A program made the translations under genes and the position numbers. From contig JAGPDF010000010.1 of assembly GCA_018057705.1 (NCBI GenBank), forward strand, positions 1 to 64,000: a stretch of 64,000 nucleotides of DNA, in the 5' to 3' direction. Below, in pieces: positions 29,078 through 38,167 of this stretch. The notes under the pieces are model-generated. The model saw only the letters and a list, made by a program, of their open reading frames with translations. It was not told where the DNA came from and searched no databases. Every line of letters begins with the position of its first letter. The first letter of the stretch is position 1. The DNA comes from Thermoanaerobaculia bacterium. Lineage in GTDB: Bacteria; Acidobacteriota; Thermoanaerobaculia; Multivoradales; JAGPDF01.

Positions 29078-30184
29078 CTAGCGTGATCGCTTGTAGAACG
29101 GCAGGGCGGTGACGCGGGCCTGCAGGAGCTTGCCGCGCACGTCGATCTCTACGCCAGTGCCGACCGCGGCCATCGCGACCGGAACATAGGCCATGCCGAG
29201 CGCCTTCTCGAAGGTGGGGCTCCAGGTTCCGCTGGTCACGACCCCCACCTGCTGTCCATCCTTCATGATCGCGCAGCCCTGGCGGGCGATGCCGCGCGAC
29301 TCGACCTCGTAGCCGACCAGATGGCGGCTCTCGCCGCGCGCCCGCGCAGCGACCAGCGCGGAACGGCCGATGAAGTCACCCTTCTCGAGCTTCACCGTCC
29401 AGTCCAGCCGGGCGTCCCACGGAGTCGTCGCGCGGTCGATCTCATGGCCGTAGAGCGCCATGCCGGCCTCGAGGCGCAGGGTGTCGCGGGCTCCGAGCCC
29501 CGCCGGCACCAGGCCGGCCGGCCCGCCGGCGGCGAACAGCGCCCGCCAGAGATCCATCGCATCCTGCGGTGCGACGAAGATCTCGAAGCCATCCTCTCCG
29601 GTGTATCCGGTGCGCGAGAGGATCGCCTTCCGGCCGGCGACTTCACCGTGCGCGAAGCCGTAGTACTTGATCGGTGCGAGTGGCGTCGCGGTGAGCGGCT
29701 GCAGGATCGCGACCGAGCGTGGACCCTGCAACGCGAGCAGGGCGAACTGGTCGGAGCGGTTCTCGAGGGTCACGCTCGCGGGGCGCGGCAGCGACGCGAC
29801 CCAGGCGAAGTCGCCCTCGATGTTCGAGGCGTTCACGACCAGCATGAACTCCTCATCCCCCATGCGGTAGACCAGCAGGTCGTCGATGAAGGTGCCTTCG
29901 GGGGTGAGCAGCGCGCTGTAGTGGATACGCCCGAGGGCGAGCTTCGACACATCGTTCGGCGTGAAGCTCTGCACGAACGCCAGGGCACCCGGCCCGGCGA
30001 TCGCGAACTCCCCCATGTGCGAGCAGTCGAAGAGACCGGCCGCCGTGCGCACCGCGCGATGTTCGTCGATCAGCCCCTGGTACTGCACGGGCATCTCCCA
30101 GCCGGCGAAATCGACGATCTTCCCACCGGCGGCAACATGAGCTTCGTAGAGCGGCGTGCGGCGAAGAATCGGGTCGGCGGACAT
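29078..30184 (-). CDS. gcvT: Glycine cleavage system T protein (aminomethyltransferase)
   Basis: A 368-residue tetrahydrofolate-dependent aminomethyltransferase releasing ammonia and forming methylene-THF. Characteristic stretches: TPLYEAHVAAGGKIVDFAGW at the N-terminus, LFDCSHMGEF near residue 50, FTPNDVSKL, LLALQGPRS, SRTGYTGEDGFEIF near 190 and LGARDTLRLEAGMALYGHE near 230, which carries the catalytic Asp region. It is the first gene of gcvT-gcvH-gcvP-LOG. A TATAGT hexamer 9 bases before the ATG suggests a leaderless transcript, leaving no room for a glycine riboswitch. The L protein gene is not present here. Confidence 0.97.
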   Translation of the reverse strand: MSADPILRRTPLYEAHVAAGGKIVDFAGWEMPVQYQGLIDEHRAVRTAAGLFDCSHMGEFAIAGPGALAFVQSFTPNDVSKLALGRIHYSALLTPEGTFIDDLLVYRMGDEEFMLVVNASNIEGDFAWVASLPRPASVTLENRSDQFALLALQGPRSVAILQPLTATPLAPIKYYGFAHGEVAGRKAILSRTGYTGEDGFEIFVAPQDAMDLWRALFAAGGPAGLVPAGLGARDTLRLEAGMALYGHEIDRATTPWDARLDWTVKLEKGDFIGRSALVAARARGESRHLVGYEVESRGIARQGCAIMKDGQQVGVVTSGTWSPTFEKALGMAYVPVAMAAVGTGVEIDVRGKLLQARVTALPFYKRSR

Positions 30185-30193
30185 ATCGTGGAA

Positions 30194-30199
30194 ACTATA
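30194..30199 (-). promoter_or_regulatory. Putative leaderless -10 element of the gcv operon
   Basis: TATAGT (one mismatch from TATAAT) on the minus strand ends 9 bases before the gcvT ATG at 30184. The 94-base divergent gap to 30279 holds nothing else clear apart from a short CCTAC/GTAGG hairpin at about 30251-30267. Confidence 0.5.
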
Positions 30200-30278
30200 T
30201 CGCGGCGGGAATCCACCGGCAGCCTGTGATGCTGCTCACTTCGCGGAGGACCTACCCCAAAGTAGGGTTCCCGGTCTC

Positions 30279-32042
30279 ATGAACGTTCATCCGAGCCGGG
30301 AGCGTCGTCGCCGCCCTGCGCCAGCGCCATCGGCTCCGGCCGGCCGGTCGCGGCGCAGCCTCCTCCTTCCGCTTTCCGGGGACGCCTATCGGCCGGCCCG
30401 CGAGATGCGCCGCCCGGAAGGCCCGGAAGGACCCGGGGAGGAGTCCCTCACACCTCCGGCCCTGGCAGTCCTGGCGCTCACCCGGCTGGCCTTCGGCCCG
30501 ACCGCGGGCGATATCGCAGCTTTCAACGCCCTGGGCGGCAACGACCTCCAGCGGCTCACCGCCTGGGTCGATCAGCAACTCGCCCCGGCGACGCTCCCCG
30601 ACGCCGCCTGCGACGCCCGAATCGCGGCGAGCGGCTTCAGCACGCTCGGCAAGAGCCTGACGCAGCTCTTCCTCGACCATCACGTCGCCGACCCGGAGTG
30701 GTACGAGCGCATCCGCCCTGCCACCGAGACCGAGCTCGCGACCTGGACCCGTGCGGTCTATTCGAAGCGCCAGCTCTTCGAGGTCCTGGTCGATTTCTGG
30801 CACAACCACTTCAATGTCTACGCCTGGGAGTTCATCGAGGCCCCTCTCTGGGTGCACCACGATCGCGACGTCATTCGCGCCCACGCGCTGGGGAACTTCC
30901 GGCAGATGCTCGAAGCCGTGGTGAAGTCGCCGGCGATGCTCGTCTACCTCGACAACTACATCAATTTCGCCGCCGATCTCGATGGGAATCCGGTCGGGTC
31001 GAACGAGAACTTCGCCCGCGAAATGATCGAGCTCCACTGCCTTGGTGCCGAGAACTCCCACGGCAATCTGCCGCGCGAGCAGGTGCCCGGTTACCCCAAC
31101 CCCACCGGCTATTGCCAGGCGGACGTCGTGGACGTGGCGCGCGCCCTCACCGGCTGGACCTTCGCCATCGACTGGGTGCAGTGGGACTGTCCCGAAGGTC
31201 TCGACAACGACGGTCACTTCTTCTATTGCGACGAGGCGCACGATACGCTGCCGAAGCAGGTGCTGGGGACGTCGATCCCCGGCGGCGGCACTGCCGCCAG
31301 CGACGGCGCAGCGGTGCTCGACCGCCTTGCCTCCCACCCCGCCGCCGGCCGCTTCATCGCCCGCAAGCTCTGCCGCCGATTGGTGGGCGACTTCCCGCCG
31401 CAGTCGCTCGTCGACTCCGCGGGCGCGCTCTTCACCGCCCAGTGGCAGGCCCCGGACCAGATCCGCCAGGTCGTCCGCCACATCGTGCTGTCGAACGAGT
31501 TCCGCACCACCTGGGGCGAGAAGGTGAAGCGGCCGTTCGAGATCGCCGCCTCCGCCCTGCGGGCCGGTGGTGCGAACTTCCCGTTCACGACTTTCCTGGC
31601 CGACGAGGACGCGGTCAACAGCTTTCACTGGTTCTTCGAGGCCGGCGGACAGGCGCTCTTCGCCTGGCATCCGCCGAACGGCTATCCGGACGTCCGCGGC
31701 GCCTGGCAGAGCGCCAATCCGCGCGTCGCCCTCTGGCGGCTGGTGAACTGGCTCGTCGAGGCGGACCAGGACGACAACGACCGCTTCCTGAGCATCGTCG
31801 ACGCGACCCTCGCCTCGCCGGCGCGATCGGCCGAAGCGATCGTCGACTTCTGGATCGCGCGCATCTTCGGCCGGGCGCTCGCCGCCGCCGACCGGGGCGA
31901 GCTGGTCGATTTCATGGCCGCCGGGCACAATCCGACGTTCGCGCTTCCCATCCACACCAACGACTGGCCCGACTACACCCAGGACCGCCTGCGCAGCCTC
32001 GTCGGGCTGATGCTCATGTCGCCCGAATTCCTCTGGCGCTGA
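30279..32042 (+). CDS. DUF1800 family protein, copy 1
   Basis: A 587-residue protein of the DUF1800 family, whose function is unknown but whose gene is regularly followed by a DUF1501 gene, as here. After an Arg/Pro-rich N-terminal 50 residues lacking a clear signal peptide come the family features: ALTRLAFGPTAGDIAAFNALG near residue 68, an LVDFWHNHFNVYAW stretch near 170, LVYLDNYINF near 220, NENFAREMIELHCLGAEN near 240, ALTGWTF, RFIARKLCRRLVGDFPP and FEIAASALRAGG. It is clearly paralogous to the gene at 33573-35333. A DUF1501 gene follows after 25 bases. Export route is uncertain. Confidence 0.88.
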   Translation: MNVHPSRERRRRPAPAPSAPAGRSRRSLLLPLSGDAYRPAREMRRPEGPEGPGEESLTPPALAVLALTRLAFGPTAGDIAAFNALGGNDLQRLTAWVDQQLAPATLPDAACDARIAASGFSTLGKSLTQLFLDHHVADPEWYERIRPATETELATWTRAVYSKRQLFEVLVDFWHNHFNVYAWEFIEAPLWVHHDRDVIRAHALGNFRQMLEAVVKSPAMLVYLDNYINFAADLDGNPVGSNENFAREMIELHCLGAENSHGNLPREQVPGYPNPTGYCQADVVDVARALTGWTFAIDWVQWDCPEGLDNDGHFFYCDEAHDTLPKQVLGTSIPGGGTAASDGAAVLDRLASHPAAGRFIARKLCRRLVGDFPPQSLVDSAGALFTAQWQAPDQIRQVVRHIVLSNEFRTTWGEKVKRPFEIAASALRAGGANFPFTTFLADEDAVNSFHWFFEAGGQALFAWHPPNGYPDVRGAWQSANPRVALWRLVNWLVEADQDDNDRFLSIVDATLASPARSAEAIVDFWIARIFGRALAAADRGELVDFMAAGHNPTFALPIHTNDWPDYTQDRLRSLVGLMLMSPEFLWR

Positions 32043-32067
32043 CGGCGCGAGGCAAGGAGATCCAGCA

Positions 32068-33444
32068 ATGTGTTCGCCTACACGCCGGGGATTCCTGGTC
32101 GGCTGTTCCACCGCCATCGCGAGCCTCGCCGGTTCGCGCTTCAACTCGTTCGCCTTCGCCCAGGGGAGCGGCGGTGGTGGGTCGAACGACGAGATCCTCG
32201 TCGTGCTCTTCCTGCGCGGCGGCCAGGACGGGCTCAACCTCGTCGTCCCGACCGGCGGGGCCTCGAACGACCGGCAGTTCTACGAACAGGCGCGACCCAA
32301 CCTGCGCCTGCCGATCTCCGGACCCGGCGCTGCTCTCCCGCTCGGCACGCTCGGAGGGACCAGCTTCGGCCTTCACCCGGGAGCGGCGGGGCTGCACGAG
32401 CTCTTCCAGGACGGCAGGCTCGCGGTGGTCACCGCCTGCGGCATGGCGGCCAACGAGCGCAGCCACTTCGACTCGATGAACTGGATGGAGTTGGGCACCC
32501 CCGGGGTCAGCAACATCACCAACGGCTGGCTGACGCGCCACTTCCAGTCGGCGACCAATCTGCCGTCCGAGATCATCATGCCGTCGCTCGCGGTGGGTGG
32601 CACCCAGACCATCTCGCTGCTCGCGAGCTACGACACCATCAACCTCGCGAGCGTCGATTCGTTCTCCCTTTCGACCGGTCCCTGGGCCTGGCGGAGCCCG
32701 CAGCGCACGGCTCTGCGCCACCTCTACGGCGGCGGCGCGAGCTGGCTACATCAGGCAGGCCTGCAGGCCCTCGATGCGGTCGACATCGTCGAGCTCTACG
32801 CCAGCGGCGCCTACACGCCGGCGAACGGCGCCGTCTACCCGCAGACCTGGTTCGGCGAGAACCTCCAGACGATCGCGCAGATGGTGAAGCTCGACCTCGG
32901 CCTGCGCGTCGCGACGCTCGACCTGGGGGGTTGGGACACGCACGAGAACCAGGGCAATGCCGGCGGAGGAATGTACGCCGGGCTGGTCGAGGAGCTGTCG
33001 CAGGGCCTGGCCGCCCTCTATGCCGACCTCGATGGCGCCGGCGCGGCGAACTACACCCAGCGCCTGACCGTCGTCGTGATGAGCGAATTCGGCAGGCGCT
33101 TCGCCGAGAACGCCGACGCCGGCACCGACCATGGGCACGGCAACAACATGCTCGTCCTGTCGGGCAACGCCATCGGCGGACTGCACGGCACCTGGCCGGG
33201 TCTCGCCGAGGGCCAGCTGAACGACGGCGATGTCGAGGTCACGACCGACTTCCGGCGCGTCCTCTCGGAGATCCTGATTCGCCGCCTGGGCAACCCGCAC
33301 CTCGGCACGGTCTTCCCCGGCTATCAGGCCTACAGTCCGCTCGGCGTCGTCGCCGGAGTCGACTTTCCGCCGGTCGGCGCCGACCTCTTCACCGACGACT
33401 TCGAGGGCGGTGACCCCAGCCGGTGGAGCGTCGTCGCCGGCTGA
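32068..33444 (+). CDS. DUF1501 family exported protein, copy 1, with GFExG-type C-terminal tail
   Basis: A 458-residue member of the DUF1501 family (alkaline phosphatase/sulfatase-like fold; function unknown). The N-terminus has a Tat-like TRRGFLVGCSTAIASLAG signal. Family stretches include LVVLFLRGGQDGLNLVVPTG near residue 45, FGLHPGAAGLHELFQDGRLA near 110, SHFDSMNWMELG near 137, ATLDLGGWDTHENQG near 287, VVMSEFGRRFAENADAGTDHGHGNNM-like His/Asp region near 350 and TTDFRRVLSEIL near 395. The last 15 residues, LFTDDFEGGDPSRWS, are a tail also found on four other coding sequences here. Paralogue of the gene at 35345. Confidence 0.88.
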   Translation: MCSPTRRGFLVGCSTAIASLAGSRFNSFAFAQGSGGGGSNDEILVVLFLRGGQDGLNLVVPTGGASNDRQFYEQARPNLRLPISGPGAALPLGTLGGTSFGLHPGAAGLHELFQDGRLAVVTACGMAANERSHFDSMNWMELGTPGVSNITNGWLTRHFQSATNLPSEIIMPSLAVGGTQTISLLASYDTINLASVDSFSLSTGPWAWRSPQRTALRHLYGGGASWLHQAGLQALDAVDIVELYASGAYTPANGAVYPQTWFGENLQTIAQMVKLDLGLRVATLDLGGWDTHENQGNAGGGMYAGLVEELSQGLAALYADLDGAGAANYTQRLTVVVMSEFGRRFAENADAGTDHGHGNNMLVLSGNAIGGLHGTWPGLAEGQLNDGDVEVTTDFRRVLSEILIRRLGNPHLGTVFPGYQAYSPLGVVAGVDFPPVGADLFTDDFEGGDPSRWSVVAG

Positions 33445-33572
33445 ACGGCCGGCGCTCCAGCCGCGGAGGCCCATCCCGTCGGTGTGTGAATTGATTCATT
33501 CTCCGGCCGCGCCCGGGCAGATTAGCCTTGCCCTTTCCAACGGAACGTGACGAATTCGCCGGGAGAGCCCTC

Positions 33573-35333
33573 GTGCCGAACGCCAACGCCTTCCCCCGCC
33601 ATCGGCCCCGGCCCTCGCGCCGGGAGCTCCTCACCTCACTCCCCCCCCTCGAACGCCCGAGCTCCGGAAAGGTCCGACCGGCCCGGACGCGGGCACCGCT
33701 CGTCTATCCCGGCCTCGCGATCGTCGCCCTGAACCGCATGGGCTTCGGGCCGCGCCCGGGCGACGTCGCGGCCTTCAATGCTCTTGGCGCCGACGACGAC
33801 GCCCGGCTCGCAGCCTATGTCGCGCAGCAGCTCAACCCCGACCCGGTCGCGGCCAACGACACCGAGTACCACCAGCGTCGCAACGGCCTCGCCGGCTATC
33901 CGAATCCCGGTTTCACCACTCTCGGCAAGTCGCTCACCCAACTCTGGCAGGACCACCAGACCGGCGGCACGCAGCGCGGCCGCCCGGTGGAGGAGACGCG
34001 CCTCAACACCTACCTGCGCATGGTCTACAGCAAGTGGCAGCTGCGCGAGGTGCTGGCCGACTTCTGGCTGAACCACTTCAACATCTACGGCTTCGAGATG
34101 TACACCCAGGAGACGTTCGTCCACTACGACCGCGACGTCATCCGCCCCAGCATCTTCGGCAACTTCCGCACCATGCTCGAGGCCGTGACGCGCAGCACCT
34201 CGATGCTCTACTACCTCGACAACTACACCAACACGCGGAACGGCCCGAACGAGAACTGGGCGCGCGAGCTCTTCGAGCTCATGACGCTGGGCGCCGAGAA
34301 CTACTATGGCGTCGGTTCGCAGGACCAGGTCCCGGTGTGGGAGGGCGTCGTCTGGCCGGCCGGCACGGCAAGCGCCGGAGATGCGATTCCCGCCGGCTAC
34401 GTCGACAACGACGTCTACGAGACGGCGCGCGCCTTCACCGGCTGGGGCGTCTCGAGCACGCTCGGTACCTTCCTCTATTCGGCGGGCAATCACGACATCT
34501 TCCAGAAGGCCGTGCTGTCGTTCGGCCAGGTCAACATCCAGCCGAACCAGGCCGACGAAAAGGACGGTGAAGACGTCCTCACCATGCTCGCCGCCCACCC
34601 CGGGACCGGCCGGTACGTGGCGCGCAAGCTCTGCCGCCGCCTGATCTCCGACGAGCCACCGCAGGCCCTCGTCGAGGCGATCGGCGACCTCTTCACGGCG
34701 CAGTGGCAGGCCCCCGATCAGTTGAAGCAGGTCTACGAAGCGATCCTGCTGTCGGACGAGTTCAAGACCACCTGGGGCGAGAAGATCAAGCGGCCGGTCG
34801 AGTTCTCGGTGAGCGCGATGCGCGCCGCCAACGCCAACTGGAATTTCGGCTATTCGAACCAGGACCCGCTCACCGTCGAGTCGGACACCTCGAGCTTCCT
34901 CTCACGCCAGAGCAGGACCGGACAGAACCTCTTCGCCCGCGTGCCGCCCGACGGCTACGGCGACCGCGAAGAGCTCTGGTCGGGGACCAACACACGCCTG
35001 CAGTGCTGGCGCCTCGGCAGCTGGCTCATCGACCAGGACATCGACGGGTCGAGCGCGACGGACGACTTCCGGCTCGACATCCTCGGCCAGACCTACGCCG
35101 CATTTCCCGCCCTGCCCCACCAGGCGACTTCGGAGGAACTGGTCGACCTCTGGATCGGCCGGGTTTTCCGGCGCGACATCGAGCCGGAACAGCGCGACGA
35201 GCTGATCGATTTCACGGCGCAGGGCAACAGCCCGACCCTGAAGCTGAACCTCGACGCCTCGTCTTCGGTGCGGGCGCGCCTGCGCGCCCTCGTCGGCCTC
35301 ATGTTCATGACGCCCGAATTCTTTCTGAAGTAG
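33573..35333 (+). CDS. DUF1800 family protein, copy 2
   Basis: A 586-residue paralogue of the protein at 30279-32042, almost the same length. Conserved stretches: ALNRMGFGPRPGDVAAFNALG, LADFWLNHFNIYGFEM, MLYYLDNYTNT, NENWARELFELMTLGAENYY, TGWGVSS, RYVARKLCRRLISDEPPQ and WGEKIKRPVEFSVSAMRAAN. Differences lie mainly in an extra acidic loop near residue 255-290 and in the region around 440-470. The GTG at 33573 was chosen: it has a GGGAGAG ribosome binding site 6 bases upstream and gives a length matching the paralogue; a TTG at 33528 is in frame but less likely. A DUF1501 gene follows after 11 bases. The preceding 128 bases (33445-33572) contain only a TAGCCT hexamer at 33523. Confidence 0.87.
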   Translation: MPNANAFPRHRPRPSRRELLTSLPPLERPSSGKVRPARTRAPLVYPGLAIVALNRMGFGPRPGDVAAFNALGADDDARLAAYVAQQLNPDPVAANDTEYHQRRNGLAGYPNPGFTTLGKSLTQLWQDHQTGGTQRGRPVEETRLNTYLRMVYSKWQLREVLADFWLNHFNIYGFEMYTQETFVHYDRDVIRPSIFGNFRTMLEAVTRSTSMLYYLDNYTNTRNGPNENWARELFELMTLGAENYYGVGSQDQVPVWEGVVWPAGTASAGDAIPAGYVDNDVYETARAFTGWGVSSTLGTFLYSAGNHDIFQKAVLSFGQVNIQPNQADEKDGEDVLTMLAAHPGTGRYVARKLCRRLISDEPPQALVEAIGDLFTAQWQAPDQLKQVYEAILLSDEFKTTWGEKIKRPVEFSVSAMRAANANWNFGYSNQDPLTVESDTSSFLSRQSRTGQNLFARVPPDGYGDREELWSGTNTRLQCWRLGSWLIDQDIDGSSATDDFRLDILGQTYAAFPALPHQATSEELVDLWIGRVFRRDIEPEQRDELIDFTAQGNSPTLKLNLDASSSVRARLRALVGLMFMTPEFFLK

Positions 35334-35344
35334 GAGAGCCCGCC

Positions 35345-36706
35345 ATGTACCGACCCACACGCCGCGGTTTCATGATGGGCTGCTCGGCCGCGATCGCCAA
35401 CGTCGCCGCGGCCCGTTTCACCAGCCTGGTCTTCGCCGATCCGATGATCGTCGGCAACCACGACACCCTGATCGTGCTCTTCCTGCGCGGTGGCATGGAC
35501 GGGCTCTCCTTCGTCATGCCGACCGGCGGACCCGATCGCGCCCACTACGAGACCGCCCGCCCCGTGTTGAAGGTCCCGGCGGCCGGAGCCAACGCGGCGC
35601 TCCCCCTCGGGACGATGGGCGGCAACCAGTTCGGGCTGCACCCGGCAGCGACCGGCCTGCACAATCTCTTCCAGGACGGCAAGGTCGCATTCGTCCACGC
35701 CGCCGGCCTCGACACCTCCAGCCGCAGCCACTTCGACAACCAGGCGCAGATGGAGCTCGGCACGCCGGGCGACGGCGGTACGACCGACGGCTGGCTCACC
35801 CGCCACTTCCTGACCTGCCCGGGGCTGCCGGCGGACACGCCCATGGTGCAACGGATCGCGGTCTCTTCGACCATCCAGAGCGCCTGGCTCGCCGACACCA
35901 ACGTCGTTGCCTTCGCGAACCGCGACGACTTTCTCTTCAACACCGGCCCGTCGGCCTGGCGCGACGCCCAGAAGTCGTCGCTGCGCAATATCCTCGATCT
36001 GCACAGCGACGTGGACCCGCGCTACGCCCAGGGCCTGGTCTCGCTCGACGCCTCCGGCTTCATCGAGCAGAACATCCCGACGCTCTCCTCCTACGTACCG
36101 GCGAACGGCGCGGTCTACCCTTCCGGTTCTTTCGGCGATTCGCTGAAGCTCACCGCACAGCTCATCAAGCTCGACATGGGGCTGCGCGCGGCGACCCTCG
36201 ACCTCGGCGGCTGGGACACCCACAACGGCCAGGGCACCGCCGCCGACGGACAGTTCTTCTGGGAGAAGATCCAGGAGCTCTCGCAGGCGCTCGCCGCCTT
36301 CTACACCGATCTCGACGGCGCCGGCGCGAGTGCCTACGCGGGTCGCACGACGGTCGCCGTGATGTCCGAGTTCGGCCGCCGATTCCGCGAGAACAACGAT
36401 TCCGGGACCGACCACGGCCACGGCGGCGTGATCACCGTCATGGGTGGACCGGTCGTCGGCGGTCTCTATGGCAGCTGGCCGGGGCTCGCCAACGACCAGC
36501 TCTACGACGCCGCCGACCTCGACATCACCACGGATTTCCGCCGCGTGCTCTCCGAGATCGTCGTCAGCCGGCTCGAGAATCCCAACTGGCAGCAGGTCTT
36601 CCCCGGCTACGTCGGCTACTCGCCGCTGGGTCTCGTCCGGCCAATTCTGTTCAACGACGGCTTCGAGAGTGGCAACACGGCGTCCTGGAATGCCGCCGTT
36701 CCCTGA
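35345..36706 (+). CDS. DUF1501 family exported protein, copy 2, with GFExG-type C-terminal tail
   Basis: A 453-residue paralogue of the protein at 32068. The Tat-like start reads TRRGFMMGCSAAIAN. Family stretches: IVLFLRGGMDGLSFVMPTGG, FGLHPAATGLHNLFQDGKVA, SHFDNQAQMELGTPG, LDLGGWDTHNGQG, VMSEFGRRFRENN followed by GTDHGHGG, and TTDFRRVLSEIVV. It ends in the tail ILFNDGFESGNTASWN. A GGAGAG ribosome binding site precedes the ATG. Its last 17 bases overlap the start of the next secreted-protein gene. The two DUF1800-DUF1501 pairs are a tandem duplication, since pair order, orientation and lengths are the same. Confidence 0.88.
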   Translation: MYRPTRRGFMMGCSAAIANVAAARFTSLVFADPMIVGNHDTLIVLFLRGGMDGLSFVMPTGGPDRAHYETARPVLKVPAAGANAALPLGTMGGNQFGLHPAATGLHNLFQDGKVAFVHAAGLDTSSRSHFDNQAQMELGTPGDGGTTDGWLTRHFLTCPGLPADTPMVQRIAVSSTIQSAWLADTNVVAFANRDDFLFNTGPSAWRDAQKSSLRNILDLHSDVDPRYAQGLVSLDASGFIEQNIPTLSSYVPANGAVYPSGSFGDSLKLTAQLIKLDMGLRAATLDLGGWDTHNGQGTAADGQFFWEKIQELSQALAAFYTDLDGAGASAYAGRTTVAVMSEFGRRFRENNDSGTDHGHGGVITVMGGPVVGGLYGSWPGLANDQLYDAADLDITTDFRRVLSEIVVSRLENPNWQQVFPGYVGYSPLGLVRPILFNDGFESGNTASWNAAVP

Positions 36707-38087
36707 CCGGCGGCACCCGCAGGCTTTTCCGGCGCATCTCGCGACGCTCGCGCTCCTCTTGGTCGGCGCCTTCGGTACCGCCCTCGCCCAGGGCCCGACG
36801 CAGGGAGGCGCCTTGCCGGGACCTCTCCCGCTCCTGCCGGCCGACAACTGGTGGAACGTCGATGTCTCGCAGGCGCCGGTCGACCCAGCGAGCGCCGCTT
36901 TCCTCCAGTACGTCGGGGTGAACCGGGGAATGCACCCGGACTTCGGCGGGGACGCCGCCGAGGAGCCGGAGATCTACGGCATCCCCTACTCCACCGTGCC
37001 GGGAAACCAGCCGCTCGTGGCGGTCGATTTCTACTACCCCGACGAGAGCGATCCTGGAGCTCCCGGCCGGCCCGCCGGCTATCCGATCCCCGAGCAGGCG
37101 AAGACGCAACCGAGGTGGATCGAAGGCGGCTACCCCGGAGCTGCCGACCCGGGGGGCGACCGGCACCTGCTGCTCGTCGATCGCGACCACCGGCTGCTCT
37201 TCGAGCTCTACGACCTGCACTGGGACGGAGAGCGCTGGACCGGCGGCTCGGGTGCCGTCTGGCCTCTGGACACCAACCGTCGACGCCCGGAAGGCTGGAC
37301 CAGTGCCGATGCCGCCGGCCTGGCGATCCTCCCGGGACTGGTGCGTTACGACGAGGCCAATGAAGACGGTCCGATCCGGCACGCCTTCAGGGTCACCGTG
37401 CGGGCCACGAACGGCTACGTCTTCCCGGCTTCGCACGCAGCGGGAGGGACCGCGGGCGCGCTGCCGATGGGCGCCCGCCTGCGCCTCAAGGCCGCGAAGG
37501 ACCTTTCCGCCTTCGCGCCGCCGTTGCGCCGGATCTTCCAGGCGATGAAGACCTACGGGCTCATCGTCGCCGACAACGGTAGCGACCTCTACGTCTCGGG
37601 CACCTACGACACCCGCTGGGACAACGACATGCTGAATCCGGCCTTCGCCGCCCTGAAGGGCGCCGATTTCGAGGTCGTCCGCCTCGGCTGGCAGCCCGAG
37701 GGCGATCCTCCGCCGCCTCCTCCCCCGCCAGACCCCGAGCCGTGCGTCGAGAGCTCGAGCACCCTCTGTCTCAACCGGGAGCGCTTCGGCGTGCGTGTCG
37801 AGTGGACCGATTACACAGGTCACCAGGGCGCCGGCAGCGCCCATCCACTCACCACCGACTCCGGACTCTTCTGGTTCTTCAGCGAGTCGAACCTGGAGAT
37901 GCTGGTGAAGGTGATCGACGGGTGCGACTTCAATGGGCAGTTCTGGATCTACGCCGCCGCGACCACCGACGTCGCCTATACCGTCAGGGTGACGGACTCG
38001 GAGACCGGGGAAACCTGGTCGCGCAGCAACCTCCTGGGGCACGCCTCCCCCGCGTTCACCGACACCTCCGCCTTCGCCTGCCCCTGA
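36690..38087 (+). CDS. Secreted protein with NWWNxD-type domain and shared C-terminal domain
   Basis: A 465-residue exported protein with a signal peptide (about 1-34, ending ALAQ). The main domain (about 45-335) has the conserved stretches PADNWWNVDVSQAPVD, RPEGWTSADAAGLAILPG, VRYDEAN, FRVTVRATNGYVFPASH and YGLIVADNGSDLYVSGTYD; similar secreted proteins are known in several phyla, but function is unknown. A Pro-rich linker (PPPPPPPPDPEP) leads to a roughly 115-residue C-terminal domain with LCLNRERFGVRVEW, DSGLFWFF, LVKVIDGCDFN, FWIYAAATTDV and terminal FACP, the same module that ends the LamG protein at 22482-23531. The ATG at 36690 overlaps the DUF1501 stop by 17 bases. Confidence 0.82.
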   Translation: MPPFPDRRHPQAFPAHLATLALLLVGAFGTALAQGPTQGGALPGPLPLLPADNWWNVDVSQAPVDPASAAFLQYVGVNRGMHPDFGGDAAEEPEIYGIPYSTVPGNQPLVAVDFYYPDESDPGAPGRPAGYPIPEQAKTQPRWIEGGYPGAADPGGDRHLLLVDRDHRLLFELYDLHWDGERWTGGSGAVWPLDTNRRRPEGWTSADAAGLAILPGLVRYDEANEDGPIRHAFRVTVRATNGYVFPASHAAGGTAGALPMGARLRLKAAKDLSAFAPPLRRIFQAMKTYGLIVADNGSDLYVSGTYDTRWDNDMLNPAFAALKGADFEVVRLGWQPEGDPPPPPPPPDPEPCVESSSTLCLNRERFGVRVEWTDYTGHQGAGSAHPLTTDSGLFWFFSESNLEMLVKVIDGCDFNGQFWIYAAATTDVAYTVRVTDSETGETWSRSNLLGHASPAFTDTSAFACP

Positions 38088-38167
38088 GGGCATCGGCGTC
38101 GGGCCCAGCGCCGGTCGCAGGTCGAATATGATCCGCGATCCACGCAGTGCCATTCCGGAGGCCGTTG

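Noticed and set aside
30185-30278. Glycine riboswitch before gcvT
   Set aside because: TATAGT lies 9 bases before the ATG, leaving no leader, and no glycine-aptamer core was recognised.
34703-36706. Longer start for the second DUF1501 gene
   Set aside because: The upstream frame overlaps the DUF1800 gene by hundreds of bases and reads as shadow; the ATG at 35345 has a ribosome binding site and Tat-like signal.
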